The translations under genes and the position numbers were made by a program. This document shows, in pieces, positions 28,566 to 37,953 of a DNA stretch of 64,000 nt (within the stretch, counting starts at the first letter, position 1; every line of letters starts with the position of its first letter). This DNA comes from Dyella flagellata (GTDB taxonomy: Bacteria > Pseudomonadota > Gammaproteobacteria > Xanthomonadales > Rhodanobacteraceae). The notes beneath the pieces are model-generated. The model saw nothing but the letters and a program-made list of their open reading frames with translations. It was not told where the DNA came from and searched no databases. Where the stretch lies: assembly GCF_030160275.1 (NCBI RefSeq), contig NZ_BSOA01000052.1, positions 89,159 to 153,158 of the forward strand, in the 5' to 3' direction.

Positions 28566-29326
28566 GCACCCACCTCGATGCGCGGTCCGATCAGCGCATC
28601 CAGCCGCTGCTCGTCCTCTCGGCGCAGGCGCTCGAAAGTTTCTTCATCGACCACTCGACCATCGAACAGCCGCACTTTGCGTTGCGCAAAATCGGCGTAG
28701 CGAGCGTCGTGCGTGACCATGCATAGGGTGGCACCGCCCTGATGCAGTTCATTGAGCAATTGCATCACCGCTTCGCCGTTGCGTGAATCGAGGTTGCCGG
28801 TAGGTTCGTCGGCAAGCAGGATCGCCGGTTTGCCGACCAGTGCACGCGCGACCGCGACACGCTGTTGCTGGCCGCCGGAAAGCTGGGCCGGATAGTGCCG
28901 TGCTCGATGCGACATGCTTACGCGCTCCAGCGCTTCCTGCACGCGAGTCCGCCTTTCTCGTGCGTCGATGCCGCCACGATAGGTCAGCGGCAGTTCCACG
29001 TTTTCCTGTACGGTCAGATCGCCGATCAGGTTGAAGGCCTGGAAGATGAAGCCGATTTCCGCATTCCGAATGCGTGCGCGCTGTGCGGCGTTGAGCACGC
29101 TGACGTCGTGGCCGTTCAAAACGTAGGTGCCGGCGCTGGCGGTGTCGAGCAGGCCCAGGATCGACAGCAAGGTGGTCTTGCCGCAACCGGAAGGACCGGA
29201 AATGGAAACGAATTCGCCGCGGCGTATGTCCAGATGCACGTCACTGAGGGCGTGCGTTTCCACTTCGTCGGCCTGAAAGACCTTGCGCAGGCTGTCGAGG
29301 GTGATGACGGAGGTCGATTTGCTCAT
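28562..29326 (-). CDS. ABC transporter ATP-binding protein (MacB/LolD type)
   Basis: 254 residues. Walker [12 protein letters not shown] (about 40-50), Q-loop [22 protein letters not shown], signature [15 protein letters not shown], Walker [24 protein letters not shown] and H-loop [12 protein letters not shown]. The TGNLD sequence and the [12 protein letters not shown] insertion are typical of LolD/MacB/FtsE-type ATPases partnered with FtsX-like permeases. It is the only ATPase in the cluster, so it presumably energises one or more of the three permeases. The gene is 35 nt after the adaptor and overlaps permease A. Confidence 0.95.
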   Translation of the reverse strand: MSKSTSVITLDSLRKVFQADEVETHALSDVHLDIRRGEFVSISGPSGCGKTTLLSILGLLDTASAGTYVLNGHDVSVLNAAQRARIRNAEIGFIFQAFNLIGDLTVQENVELPLTYRGGIDARERRTRVQEALERVSMSHRARHYPAQLSGGQQQRVAVARALVGKPAILLADEPTGNLDSRNGEAVMQLLNELHQGGATLCMVTHDARYADFAQRKVRLFDGRVVDEETFERLRREDEQRLDALIGPRIEVGA

Positions 29327-29361
29327 GGTCCTTCCCTATGCATTGAATTCGTTCGCATTAC

Positions 29362-30615
29362 TCATTTCACCCGGATACGCTCGTATTTATCCCACTGGCT
29401 GGTGTCGGACAGAATCACCTGGTCGCCCGCCTTCAGACCATGCACGATCTCAACGCGATCGACCGAAGCGGCACCCATTCTCACCGGCATGCGCGTGGCG
29501 ACATGGCTGGCCGGGTCGAGCCGAAACAAGCCCAGGTCGCTGTCGCTCCGCGCCAAAGCCGGACGCCCGACCGACAATACGTCATCCAGCTTCGCGACCA
29601 GGATGCGTCCGTCCACCGATAGATCCGGCCGTGCCCCAGGGGGCAAGGGATCGGTCAAGCGAACATCCACCTGCACGCTGCCGTTGCGTACGGCTGGGTC
29701 GATGCGTTCCACCTTGCCGCTCACCTTGCCGTTGTGTGTATCCACGTCTACCGGCATCCCCAGGGTGACATCCTTCGCCTCCACTTCGGGAACCTGCAAA
29801 CGCGCCATCAGCACGTCGGGCCGCGCCACCCGCGCAAGATTGGCACCGGCTGCCACTTGCGCGCCTTCCTGCACGGCGACCTCCTGCAGCACGCCGACAA
29901 TGCCGGCCTTGAGGTTCAAGGCGTCGGCCTGATGCTGGCGCAGGGCCAGATTGCTGCTCTGCTGCGCCAGGCGGGCGCGCACGGCATCCATTTGCGCCTT
30001 CATGCTGGCGGCGAAGGCATCGACGCGCTGCTGCTCCACCTCCACCTGCGATTGGAATTGCGCGGCCACGATTTGCTGTTGCCGGTAATCCACCTGCGCG
30101 ATCGCGTGAACCAGGTTGGCCTGGGCATAGGCTTCGCTCTTCACCTTGGCCGAGGCGTAATCGGATTTGGCCCGCGACAGCGCAGCACGTGTATCCAGCA
30201 GTTGCGAGTTGAGTTCCGCCTGCTTGGCCGCGACATCGGCTTGCGCCGCAGCGACTTGGGCCTGGGCATTGCGCAGGTTGTCTTCCACCTCCGGATCGGA
30301 CAAGCGCATCAGCACGGTATCTGGCTGCACCTGCGCGCCGGGCAACACCAGGATCTGCTCCACTTGCGCAGAGGTTGCCGCCGCCAGCCAGCGGCTTTCG
30401 CGCGGCACCAGGGTGCCGGTGGCATTGACCTCGCGCAGCATCGGCCCCCGTTGCACCGTATCCACCCACAGACCCGCGCGGTCGACTTCGGGCAAGGCGG
30501 GGTCCAGCCGCAGTACGAACAGCAACAGGCTAAGGACGACGGCGGTGACACCTGCCCCGATCAGATGGGTCTTGCGTCGCTTGCGTAATTTCAGGGCGGG
30601 GTTGGCGATGTCCAT
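29362..30615 (-). CDS. Periplasmic adaptor (MacA/HlyD-like membrane fusion protein)
   Basis: 417 residues from ATG 30615 (MDIANPALKLRKRRK). A single inner-membrane anchor spans about residues 17-37 (LIGAGVTAVVLSLLLFVL). The biotinyl-lipoyl half-motifs (LAAATSAQVEQILVLPGAQV, and NLKAGIVGVLQEVAVQEGAQVAAG) flank a long coiled-coil hairpin (about residues 115-230, Ala/Gln/Lys-rich). Beta-barrel and membrane-proximal domains follow. It should bridge the permease to an outer-membrane TolC-type channel; none is encoded here. No Shine-Dalgarno lies before the ATG, and the sigma54 promoter just upstream places the predicted +1 at or next to the ATG, so translation is probably leaderless. Confidence 0.92.
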   Translation of the reverse strand: MDIANPALKLRKRRKTHLIGAGVTAVVLSLLLFVLRLDPALPEVDRAGLWVDTVQRGPMLREVNATGTLVPRESRWLAAATSAQVEQILVLPGAQVQPDTVLMRLSDPEVEDNLRNAQAQVAAAQADVAAKQAELNSQLLDTRAALSRAKSDYASAKVKSEAYAQANLVHAIAQVDYRQQQIVAAQFQSQVEVEQQRVDAFAASMKAQMDAVRARLAQQSSNLALRQHQADALNLKAGIVGVLQEVAVQEGAQVAAGANLARVARPDVLMARLQVPEVEAKDVTLGMPVDVDTHNGKVSGKVERIDPAVRNGSVQVDVRLTDPLPPGARPDLSVDGRILVAKLDDVLSVGRPALARSDSDLGLFRLDPASHVATRMPVRMGAASVDRVEIVHGLKAGDQVILSDTSQWDKYERIRVK

Positions 30616-30625
30616 GCAGGGCTTA

Positions 30626-30642
30626 TGGCAATCGCCGTGCCA
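30626..30642 (-). promoter_or_regulatory. Sigma54 (-24/-12) promoter of the efflux operon
   Basis: Minus strand TGGCACGGCGATTGCCA: TGGCACG (-24 element, 30642-30636), 4-nt spacer, TTGC (-12 element, 30631-30628). This is a full match to TGGCACG-N4-TTGC. Counting from the C of TTGC as -12, +1 falls at about 30616, one base before the adaptor ATG. The operon encodes its own sigma54 activator, which supports function. Confidence 0.9.
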
Positions 30643-30745
30643 AGCTCCCACTATCGGTAAATCAAAGACTTCCGGCAGCGCAGGCGAAGCAGGCCGTCCA
30701 CTTCCGGATGCCTGGCCACAAAGCCGGACACTCGCCCAGAACTTC

Positions 30746-30818
30746 GTAGGCTGGGATGACAATCCCAGCATCGCGATGCTGCGTGCATGGCAATGCTGGG
30801 ATTGTCATCCCAGCCTAC
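30746..30818. repeat. GTAGGCTGGGAT inverted repeat, copy 3
   Basis: Long inverted repeat (arms start GTAGGCTGGGATGACAATCC and end CATCCCAGCCTAC) between the 3' end of ppc and the sigma54 promoter of the adaptor gene. It could terminate or trim ppc transcripts that would otherwise run into the efflux operon. Confidence 0.9.
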
Positions 30819-30831
30819 GCAGTCGACTTTT

Positions 30832-33537
30832 TCAGCCGGTGTTTTGCAAGCCCTGCGCTACGCCATTGACGCAAGCCACCAACGCGCGCAGCAGATGCTC
30901 ATCGCTACGATCGGTCGCACGCCAGCGCTGCAGCAGATCCACCTGCAACAAGCTCATCGGGTCCACATAAGGATTTCGCAAGCGGATCGACAGCGACAAG
31001 CGCGGATCGTCGCGCAGCAGCTCTTCACTGTGCTTGAGCTGGAGCAGGCAGCGGCGAGTGCGCTCGAATTCCTCGCGAATCAGGCCAAAAAATGTCTGGT
31101 GCAACGGCCCGGCGAGCTTGGAGAATGCCTCGGCGATATCCAGGTCGCACTTGGCCAGCACCATCTCCACATCGTCCAGCGCATTGGCGAAGAACGGCCA
31201 GTCGCGCGCCATTTCCACCATGGCCGTTTCGCCATGCTTGGCGATCGCCGCTTCCAACGCCGTGCCCAGTCCGTACCAGCCGGTGATGATCGAGCGGCAT
31301 TGTGTCCAGGCGAACACCCATGGAATAGCACGCAGGTCTTCCACGCCGCGCATGCTGCGTCGGCGCGACGGACGCGAGCCGAGCGCCATCTGCTCGATCA
31401 CGTCGATCGGTGTGGCGGCGCGGAAGTAGTCGACGAAACCTTCGCGATCGACGAAGGCGCGATACGCACGCCGGCTTTCGGCGGCCATGACCGTCATGAT
31501 CTCGCGCCAATTCGCTTCGCGTGCGTCTTCCTCGCGGGGGCGCACGCTGGCTCTTAGCACCGCACCCACGGTTTGTTCGAAATTGCGCAGCGCCAGGGCA
31601 CGGATGCCGTATTTGCGATGGATCACCTCGCCCTGTTCGGTCACGCGCAGCACGCCGTTGACCGAACCACGCGGCGAAGACATCAGTGCCGGCGTGATGC
31701 GTGCGCCGCCCCGGCTGGCCGAACCGCCGCGGCCGTGGAAGAACGCCAGGCGGATGCCCGTCTGCTGCGCCACTTCCAGCAATTCCACCTGCGCGCGCTG
31801 CAGCCCCCAGCGCGAAGCCAGCGTGCCGCCGTCCTTGCCGCTGTCGGAATAGCCGAGCATCACCCATTGGCAATCATTGCGGGCGCGCAAATGCTCGCGA
31901 TAGATGGGATCGTCGAGCAAGGCGCGCAGCGTGTTAGGCGCGTTCTTCAGATCGTCGACGGTTTCGAACAGCGGTGCGACGTCGAGCGGGACATGCGCTT
32001 CGCCGCTGAGGCCACCGTGCCTCGCCAGCGCCAGCACCGCCAGCACGTCGGCCGCCGAACGCGCCATGCTGATGATATACAGGCCGATGGCATCTTCGCC
32101 GTAACGCCGGCGGGATTGGTTCATGGTGGCGAACACGGCGCGCAACGATTCGGCTTGCGCGTCATCGGTTTTTTCCAGCGTCCGTTCGCCGCTGGCGTAA
32201 GGGCGTAATGTGACGACGCGCTCCGCTGGCGCACGTTGGGTCCAGGTTTCGTCGCGTAACAGTGCGGCGAGCGCATCGTCATGCACGCGTGAATCCTGCC
32301 TTACGTCCAGCCGCGCCAGATGGAACCCGAAGGTGCGTACGCGCCAGATCAGTCGGCGCACTGCATACGCGCCTGCATTCAGGCCACGATGATCGATCAG
32401 GCCGTGCACGATCAGCAGCAGGTCGTCGATCAGCTCATCGGCGGAGTGGTAGCCCTCCGCATGCTCGTCCTCCAGCGTGGCTTCGAGGCGTGCGCGAATC
32501 AACGTCAGCAAACAGCGATACGGCATGTCCGCGTGACGCGGACGAATGCTTGCGGCTGCGCGCGGAAACTGCTCGCGATAGTTGGCCAGCCGCTGCAATA
32601 GCGACGCGTCGAACGCTACGCGGTCGACCGTCTGGCTGAGCAGGCGCGCCAGTGCATCGACGTCGGCAATGTAATGCTCCAGCACGTGCGCGCGCTGGGT
32701 AGCCAGGCTGTTGGCGATGGTATCGGCGCCGACATTCGGATTGCCGTCCATGTCGCCGCCCACCCAGGTCGCAAAACTCAGCAGGCGTGGCAGCGGCACG
32801 GCCACGCCATACACTTCCTGCAGGCCGTCAGCGAGCAGTTCATAGAAGGCCGGCACGATCCGGTAAATCGGATTGGCGAGGTAGAAGCCGACGTGATGGT
32901 GCTCATCCTGCACGCTGGGCCGGATCGGCGAGGCCTCGGCCGTCTGCCAGCCGGCGGACAACGCCATGAAGATGCGGTCGTCGTCTTCCTTGCGCTCCTG
33001 CGGGGTACGGGTCGGATCGAAGTTGTCGACCAGGGCACGCACCACCGCCTGCTCCTTTTCGAGCAGGGAACGCCGCATCGACTCGGTGGGGTGGGCGGTG
33101 AATACCGGCTCCACTTTCAGCTTGTACAGCCATTGCAGGAGTTCATCGGCGCTGGCGCCTTGCGCCTTCAATCGCTGCAACACCGCCAGCAACGACTCCG
33201 GCTGGGCGGCGCCGCCCTCATGCTGGTAGTCGCGGCGGCGGCGGATCCGGTGCACGCGCTCGGCGGTGTTAACCGCCTGGAAGTAGGTGGCAAACGCACG
33301 GGCCAGCGCCTCGGCCTCCCCGGCGTGCAGGCCGGCCAGGGACTCAGCCAGGTCGTCCGCCGCGCGGCCTTCGCGCCGGCGCCGAATGGAGGCCGTACGG
33401 ACCTGCTCCACCCGCTGGAAAAAGCCATCCCCTCCTTGCTCGGCCAGCATGCGCCCCACCATCGCACCGAGCCGGTGCACGTCTTCGCGCAGCGGGCCGT
33501 CGTGGGGCAGGAATTCAGGGTCGCGACTGGCTTCCAT
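30832..33537 (-). CDS. ppc: Phosphoenolpyruvate carboxylase
   Basis: 901 residues from ATG 33537. The second of two in-frame ATGs is chosen because GGAGG lies 6 nt before it (GGAGGCCCTGATG), while the first ATG at 33549 contains that site. Signatures: VFTAHPTESMRRSLLEKE with the catalytic His, FHGRGGSASRGGA (PEP/bicarbonate loop), VMLGYSDSGKDGG, and the C-terminal RNPYVDPMSLLQVDLLQRWR and QNTG end that bind allosteric ligands. It makes oxaloacetate from PEP and bicarbonate to refill the TCA cycle. It is divergent from ahcY. Confidence 0.97.
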   Translation of the reverse strand: MEASRDPEFLPHDGPLREDVHRLGAMVGRMLAEQGGDGFFQRVEQVRTASIRRRREGRAADDLAESLAGLHAGEAEALARAFATYFQAVNTAERVHRIRRRRDYQHEGGAAQPESLLAVLQRLKAQGASADELLQWLYKLKVEPVFTAHPTESMRRSLLEKEQAVVRALVDNFDPTRTPQERKEDDDRIFMALSAGWQTAEASPIRPSVQDEHHHVGFYLANPIYRIVPAFYELLADGLQEVYGVAVPLPRLLSFATWVGGDMDGNPNVGADTIANSLATQRAHVLEHYIADVDALARLLSQTVDRVAFDASLLQRLANYREQFPRAAASIRPRHADMPYRCLLTLIRARLEATLEDEHAEGYHSADELIDDLLLIVHGLIDHRGLNAGAYAVRRLIWRVRTFGFHLARLDVRQDSRVHDDALAALLRDETWTQRAPAERVVTLRPYASGERTLEKTDDAQAESLRAVFATMNQSRRRYGEDAIGLYIISMARSAADVLAVLALARHGGLSGEAHVPLDVAPLFETVDDLKNAPNTLRALLDDPIYREHLRARNDCQWVMLGYSDSGKDGGTLASRWGLQRAQVELLEVAQQTGIRLAFFHGRGGSASRGGARITPALMSSPRGSVNGVLRVTEQGEVIHRKYGIRALALRNFEQTVGAVLRASVRPREEDAREANWREIMTVMAAESRRAYRAFVDREGFVDYFRAATPIDVIEQMALGSRPSRRRSMRGVEDLRAIPWVFAWTQCRSIITGWYGLGTALEAAIAKHGETAMVEMARDWPFFANALDDVEMVLAKCDLDIAEAFSKLAGPLHQTFFGLIREEFERTRRCLLQLKHSEELLRDDPRLSLSIRLRNPYVDPMSLLQVDLLQRWRATDRSDEHLLRALVACVNGVAQGLQNTG

Positions 33538-33623
33538 CAGGGCCTCCATTGGATCGATCCCCTAGCCTACCTAATTTATACGGCGGTGCAGCAATCGATT
33601 CGTCATAAGCAATCATCTATGGC

Positions 33624-33629
33624 TAGAAT
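33624..33629 (+). promoter_or_regulatory. Probable -10 box of the ahcY transcript
   Basis: TAGAAT placed so that transcription would begin at about 33636, right at the 5' edge of the SAH riboswitch. The -35 region is weak (TCGTCA-like near 33600). Confidence 0.5.
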
Positions 33630-33637
33630 GGGGGTCT

Positions 33638-33714
33638 TCGCCGAGGGGCGCTGCGACCGTGGGTAGTTTCCACGGCCAGGCTCGGTGGATGCCTCGACTG
33701 TAACGGCGCTCATG
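33638..33714 (+). promoter_or_regulatory. S-adenosylhomocysteine (SAH) riboswitch
   Basis: The conserved blocks of the SAH riboswitch occur in order: CCGAGGGGCGCTGCGACC (33641-33658), GCCAGGCTCGG (33675-33685) and AACGGCGCTCA (33702-33712). CCGAG pairs with CTCGG, and GGCGCT with a GCGCC-like partner through the pseudoknot. It sits 68 nt upstream of ahcY, exactly where this class is known, and raises expression when SAH accumulates. Confidence 0.93.
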
Positions 33715-33782
33715 ACGCGATTCCGCGTCGGCCTGGCCTCCCGGGCCGGGCTTTCCCCCATGAGACTGAGAGACATCCCTAC

Positions 33783-35216
<1,434 letters not shown>

Positions 35217-35240
35217 TCCGTTTGGCAGCGCTTGCCTGAA

Positions 35241-35272
35241 AAGCCACTCTCCTCAAGGAGAGTGGCTTTTTT
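35241..35272 (+). terminator. Rho-independent terminator of ahcY
   Basis: Perfect 12-bp stem AAGCCACTCTCC/GGAGAGTGGCTT with a TCAA tetraloop, followed by a run of T. Confidence 0.95.
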
Positions 35273-35344
35273 AATGACTGAGTCCACGATTCGTCTTGCG
35301 CACCGCTTCCAAGACGCCACCGCTTCAGGCGCTTTCACCGCAGT

Positions 35345-35368
35345 GCTGGGATTTACATTCCAGCCTAC
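35345..35368. repeat. GTAGGCTGGGAT repeat, half copy
   Basis: Only one arm (GCTGGGATTTACATTCCAGC, then CTAC). It is itself a small hairpin. It overlaps the 3' end of the amino-acid permease gene and supplies its TAG stop codon (35367-35365 on the minus strand). Confidence 0.8.
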
Positions 35369-36705
35369 GCACCCGCACGTTGCCTGGGCCACCGACGCCA
35401 TAGCGCATACACCGGCACGCCAAGCGCAATGATCACCAGACTCATGCCGGCGTCGCGTGGCGTGTCGATGACCGTAGCGATGATCACTCCCAACACGGTG
35501 CATACGAACACGAACGGGAGAATGGGATACAGAGGCACGCGGAAGGGCGAGCTTTTTGCACCGAATTGGCGTCGATACCAGAACAGGGTGGCGATGCCGA
35601 AAACATGCCCCAGCCACTCGCCTACCGTGGTGAAGTTGACCAATTGATCGAACGAGCCGGTGATGATCAACACGATGGCCCAAATGCCCAATACCGCCAG
35701 CCCCACTTGCGGTGCGCGCCAGCGTGTGTCGATTTGCCCCACCGCGCGGAAGAAAAAGCCATCCGCGCCCATGGTCTGCAGTACACGCGCCCCACCGGCG
35801 ATGGCGATGCTGCAGTATCCAAAAGTGGAACAGGCGATGCCGATCGCCATGATGGTGGCGCCACGCGGACCGAAGATGCTGCTCATCAGATCCGCAGCCG
35901 GCGCTTTGCTCGCCGCCAGCCCCGCATGGCCGAGGCCAACGAGGTAGGCCAGGTTTGCCAGCACATAGCACAGCGCCACGCCGACCAGCCCCAAGGCAAG
36001 CGCACGCGGTAAATTGCGCTGCGGATCACGCACCTCGCCCGCCATGTCGTTCAAGTAGTGGAAGCCGCCATAGGTGAACAACACCGGCAACAGAGCACCG
36101 ATCCATGCAGTACCCGAAACCTGGTGGGTAGTATCCACCGCCAGCACGCCACCAAAATGCCCATGCGCTAACGCCAGGCCCACCACCAGCAACATGGTGA
36201 TCGCCACCAGCTTCAGCAACGTGAAAACGTTCACCAGCCATGCTCCGGCACGAATACCGAACAGGTTGACGCCGGCGATGAAGAAAATCGCGCCCACAGC
36301 CACCGGCTTCACCCACCAGGCCGGCAGGCTCATGGCCCGGCAGGTGTAGTCGGCAAAGGTGACTGCAACCGCCGCCACACTGCCGGGGTAATTGATCAGC
36401 GCCATGGTCCAGCCGAACAGAAAGGCCGGCAGTGGGCCGAAAGCTTCGCGCAAATATAGATAGATGCCGCCCGCCTGCGGGCGTCGGGCACCCAGCTCGG
36501 CGTAACACAACACCCCCGCCAGCGTAAGCAAGCCGCCCAGTACCCATAGCGCAAGCAAGGGCAAGCCGGACGCGGTACGTTCGGCCACCGTGGCCGGGGT
36601 CCGAAAAATGCCGCTGCCGATCACGCCGCCGATGACGATGGCCGCCCCGCTCCAGACGCCGAGCCTGCGCAGGTAGGAAGAGGATGAAGAGGTTTCGTCG
36701 GTCAT
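35365..36705 (-). CDS. Amino acid permease (APC superfamily, LAT-like)
   Basis: 446 residues from ATG 36705 (MTDETSSSSSYLRRLGVWSG); ATG 36717 is an alternative. About 12 transmembrane helices. The first carries the APC substrate-binding loop AAIVIGGVIGSGIFRTPA, followed by GLPLLALWVLGGLLTLAGVLCYAELGARRPQAGGIYLYLREAFGP. Such proteins import or exchange amino acids across the inner membrane; the substrate is not predictable. The last codon and stop lie inside a half copy of the GTAGGCTGGGAT repeat, so the C-terminus has been fixed by repeat insertion. No operon partner is seen. Confidence 0.88.
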   Translation of the reverse strand: MTDETSSSSSYLRRLGVWSGAAIVIGGVIGSGIFRTPATVAERTASGLPLLALWVLGGLLTLAGVLCYAELGARRPQAGGIYLYLREAFGPLPAFLFGWTMALINYPGSVAAVAVTFADYTCRAMSLPAWWVKPVAVGAIFFIAGVNLFGIRAGAWLVNVFTLLKLVAITMLLVVGLALAHGHFGGVLAVDTTHQVSGTAWIGALLPVLFTYGGFHYLNDMAGEVRDPQRNLPRALALGLVGVALCYVLANLAYLVGLGHAGLAASKAPAADLMSSIFGPRGATIMAIGIACSTFGYCSIAIAGGARVLQTMGADGFFFRAVGQIDTRWRAPQVGLAVLGIWAIVLIITGSFDQLVNFTTVGEWLGHVFGIATLFWYRRQFGAKSSPFRVPLYPILPFVFVCTVLGVIIATVIDTPRDAGMSLVIIALGVPVYALWRRWPRQRAGA

Positions 36706-36855
36706 AAGTGTCGACATTAACCCGAGTCGACACCGGATGTCCGGGGTGACTTTCGTCATAGGGAGTGGATGGACTACATGAATAAGGGAAGATGCCGAGT
36801 TCCAGTACAGGAATCTCGCCTAGAATCCCGGTGTCGCCCAGCTGCTTAGCCGCCC

Positions 36856-37953
36856 GTGCCCAACGCGTCACGCAAGATCATTCACGTCGATATGGATGCG
36901 TTCTACGCGTCCGTGGAACAACGTGACGATCCCTCGCTGCGCGGCAAGCCGGTAGTGGTCGCCTGGCGCGGTGCGCGCTCGGTGGTCTGTGCGGCAAGTT
37001 ACGAAGCGCGCAAGTTCGGCGTACGTTCGGCCATGCCGGCCGTACGCGCCGAGCGGCTTTGCCCGCAAGCGATCTTCGTGCCGCCGGATTTCGTGCGCTA
37101 CAAGGCCGTCTCGCGCCACGTGCGCGAAATCTTCGTGCGGCATACCGACTTGGTGGAACCGCTGTCGCTGGACGAAGCCTACCTCGACGTCACCAGTACC
37201 AAGACCGGCCTGCCCTCCGCCACCGCCACGGCGGAGGCCATTCGCGCCGCCATCCGCGAGGAAACCGAGCTGACCGCTTCGGCCGGGGTGGCCCCGAACA
37301 AGTTCCTGGCCAAGATTGCCTCGGACTGGAACAAGCCCGATGGCCTGTTCGTGATCCGTCCGCATCAGGTGCTGGACTTTCTCGCGCCGCTACCCGTGAA
37401 CCGCCTGCCCGGCGTAGGCAAGGTGATGGAGGCGAAACTGACGGCAATGGGCATTGCCGCCGTCGGCGAACTGCGCGCCTTGCCGATGCTGGAACTGGAA
37501 CAACGCTTCGGACGATGGGGCCGGCGCCTGCATGAGCTTGCACTGGGCATCGACGATCATGTCGTGCAACCGAACCAGCTCAGCATGCAGGTCTCTTCCG
37601 AAGACACCTTCGAGCATGACCTTACGCTCGACGAACTGGAGCCGCATATCCGCCGCCTGGCCGAGAAAACCTGGGCCGCGCATCAACGTGAAGCGCAACG
37701 AGGCCGCATTGCCCGCACCATCGTGCTGAAGCTCAAGACGGCCGACTTTCACACGCTGACGCGTAGTCTTACGCCGTCCGTGCATCCGCGCTCGGCCGCC
37801 GAGCTGGCTGACGTAGCCTGTGCCTTGCGCGAACGGGTCCAACGCTCCGCCGACAGCCGCTATCGCCTGGTAGGTGTAGGCTTGTCCGGCTTCGTCGACC
37901 AGGACAGTTTCATGGCACAAAGCGATCTGTTCGAAAGCATGCCGCAGACATGA
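36856..37953 (+). CDS. dinB: DNA polymerase IV (Y family)
   Basis: 365 residues, GTG start at 36856. Catalytic motifs are intact: HVDMDAFYASVEQRDDP (first metal-binding Asp and steric-gate region), SYEARKFGVRSAMP, SLDEAYLDVT (Asp-Glu pair), ASAGVAPNKFLAKIASDWNKP, and the helix-hairpin-helix LPGVGKVMEAKL. The C-terminal QSDLF is the beta-clamp-binding motif. It performs error-prone translesion synthesis. No LexA box was recognised upstream. Its stop overlaps the next gene's ATG (ATGA), an unexpected coupling with a glycosidase. Confidence 0.96.
   Translation: MPNASRKIIHVDMDAFYASVEQRDDPSLRGKPVVVAWRGARSVVCAASYEARKFGVRSAMPAVRAERLCPQAIFVPPDFVRYKAVSRHVREIFVRHTDLVEPLSLDEAYLDVTSTKTGLPSATATAEAIRAAIREETELTASAGVAPNKFLAKIASDWNKPDGLFVIRPHQVLDFLAPLPVNRLPGVGKVMEAKLTAMGIAAVGELRALPMLELEQRFGRWGRRLHELALGIDDHVVQPNQLSMQVSSEDTFEHDLTLDELEPHIRRLAEKTWAAHQREAQRGRIARTIVLKLKTADFHTLTRSLTPSVHPRSAAELADVACALRERVQRSADSRYRLVGVGLSGFVDQDSFMAQSDLFESMPQT

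Noticed and set aside
30661..30735. Enhancer (UAS) sites for the sigma54 activator upstream of 30642
   Set aside because: Half-sites such as ACTTCCGG and CCGGACA recur, but no clear palindrome pair could be defined by eye; not listed as a feature.
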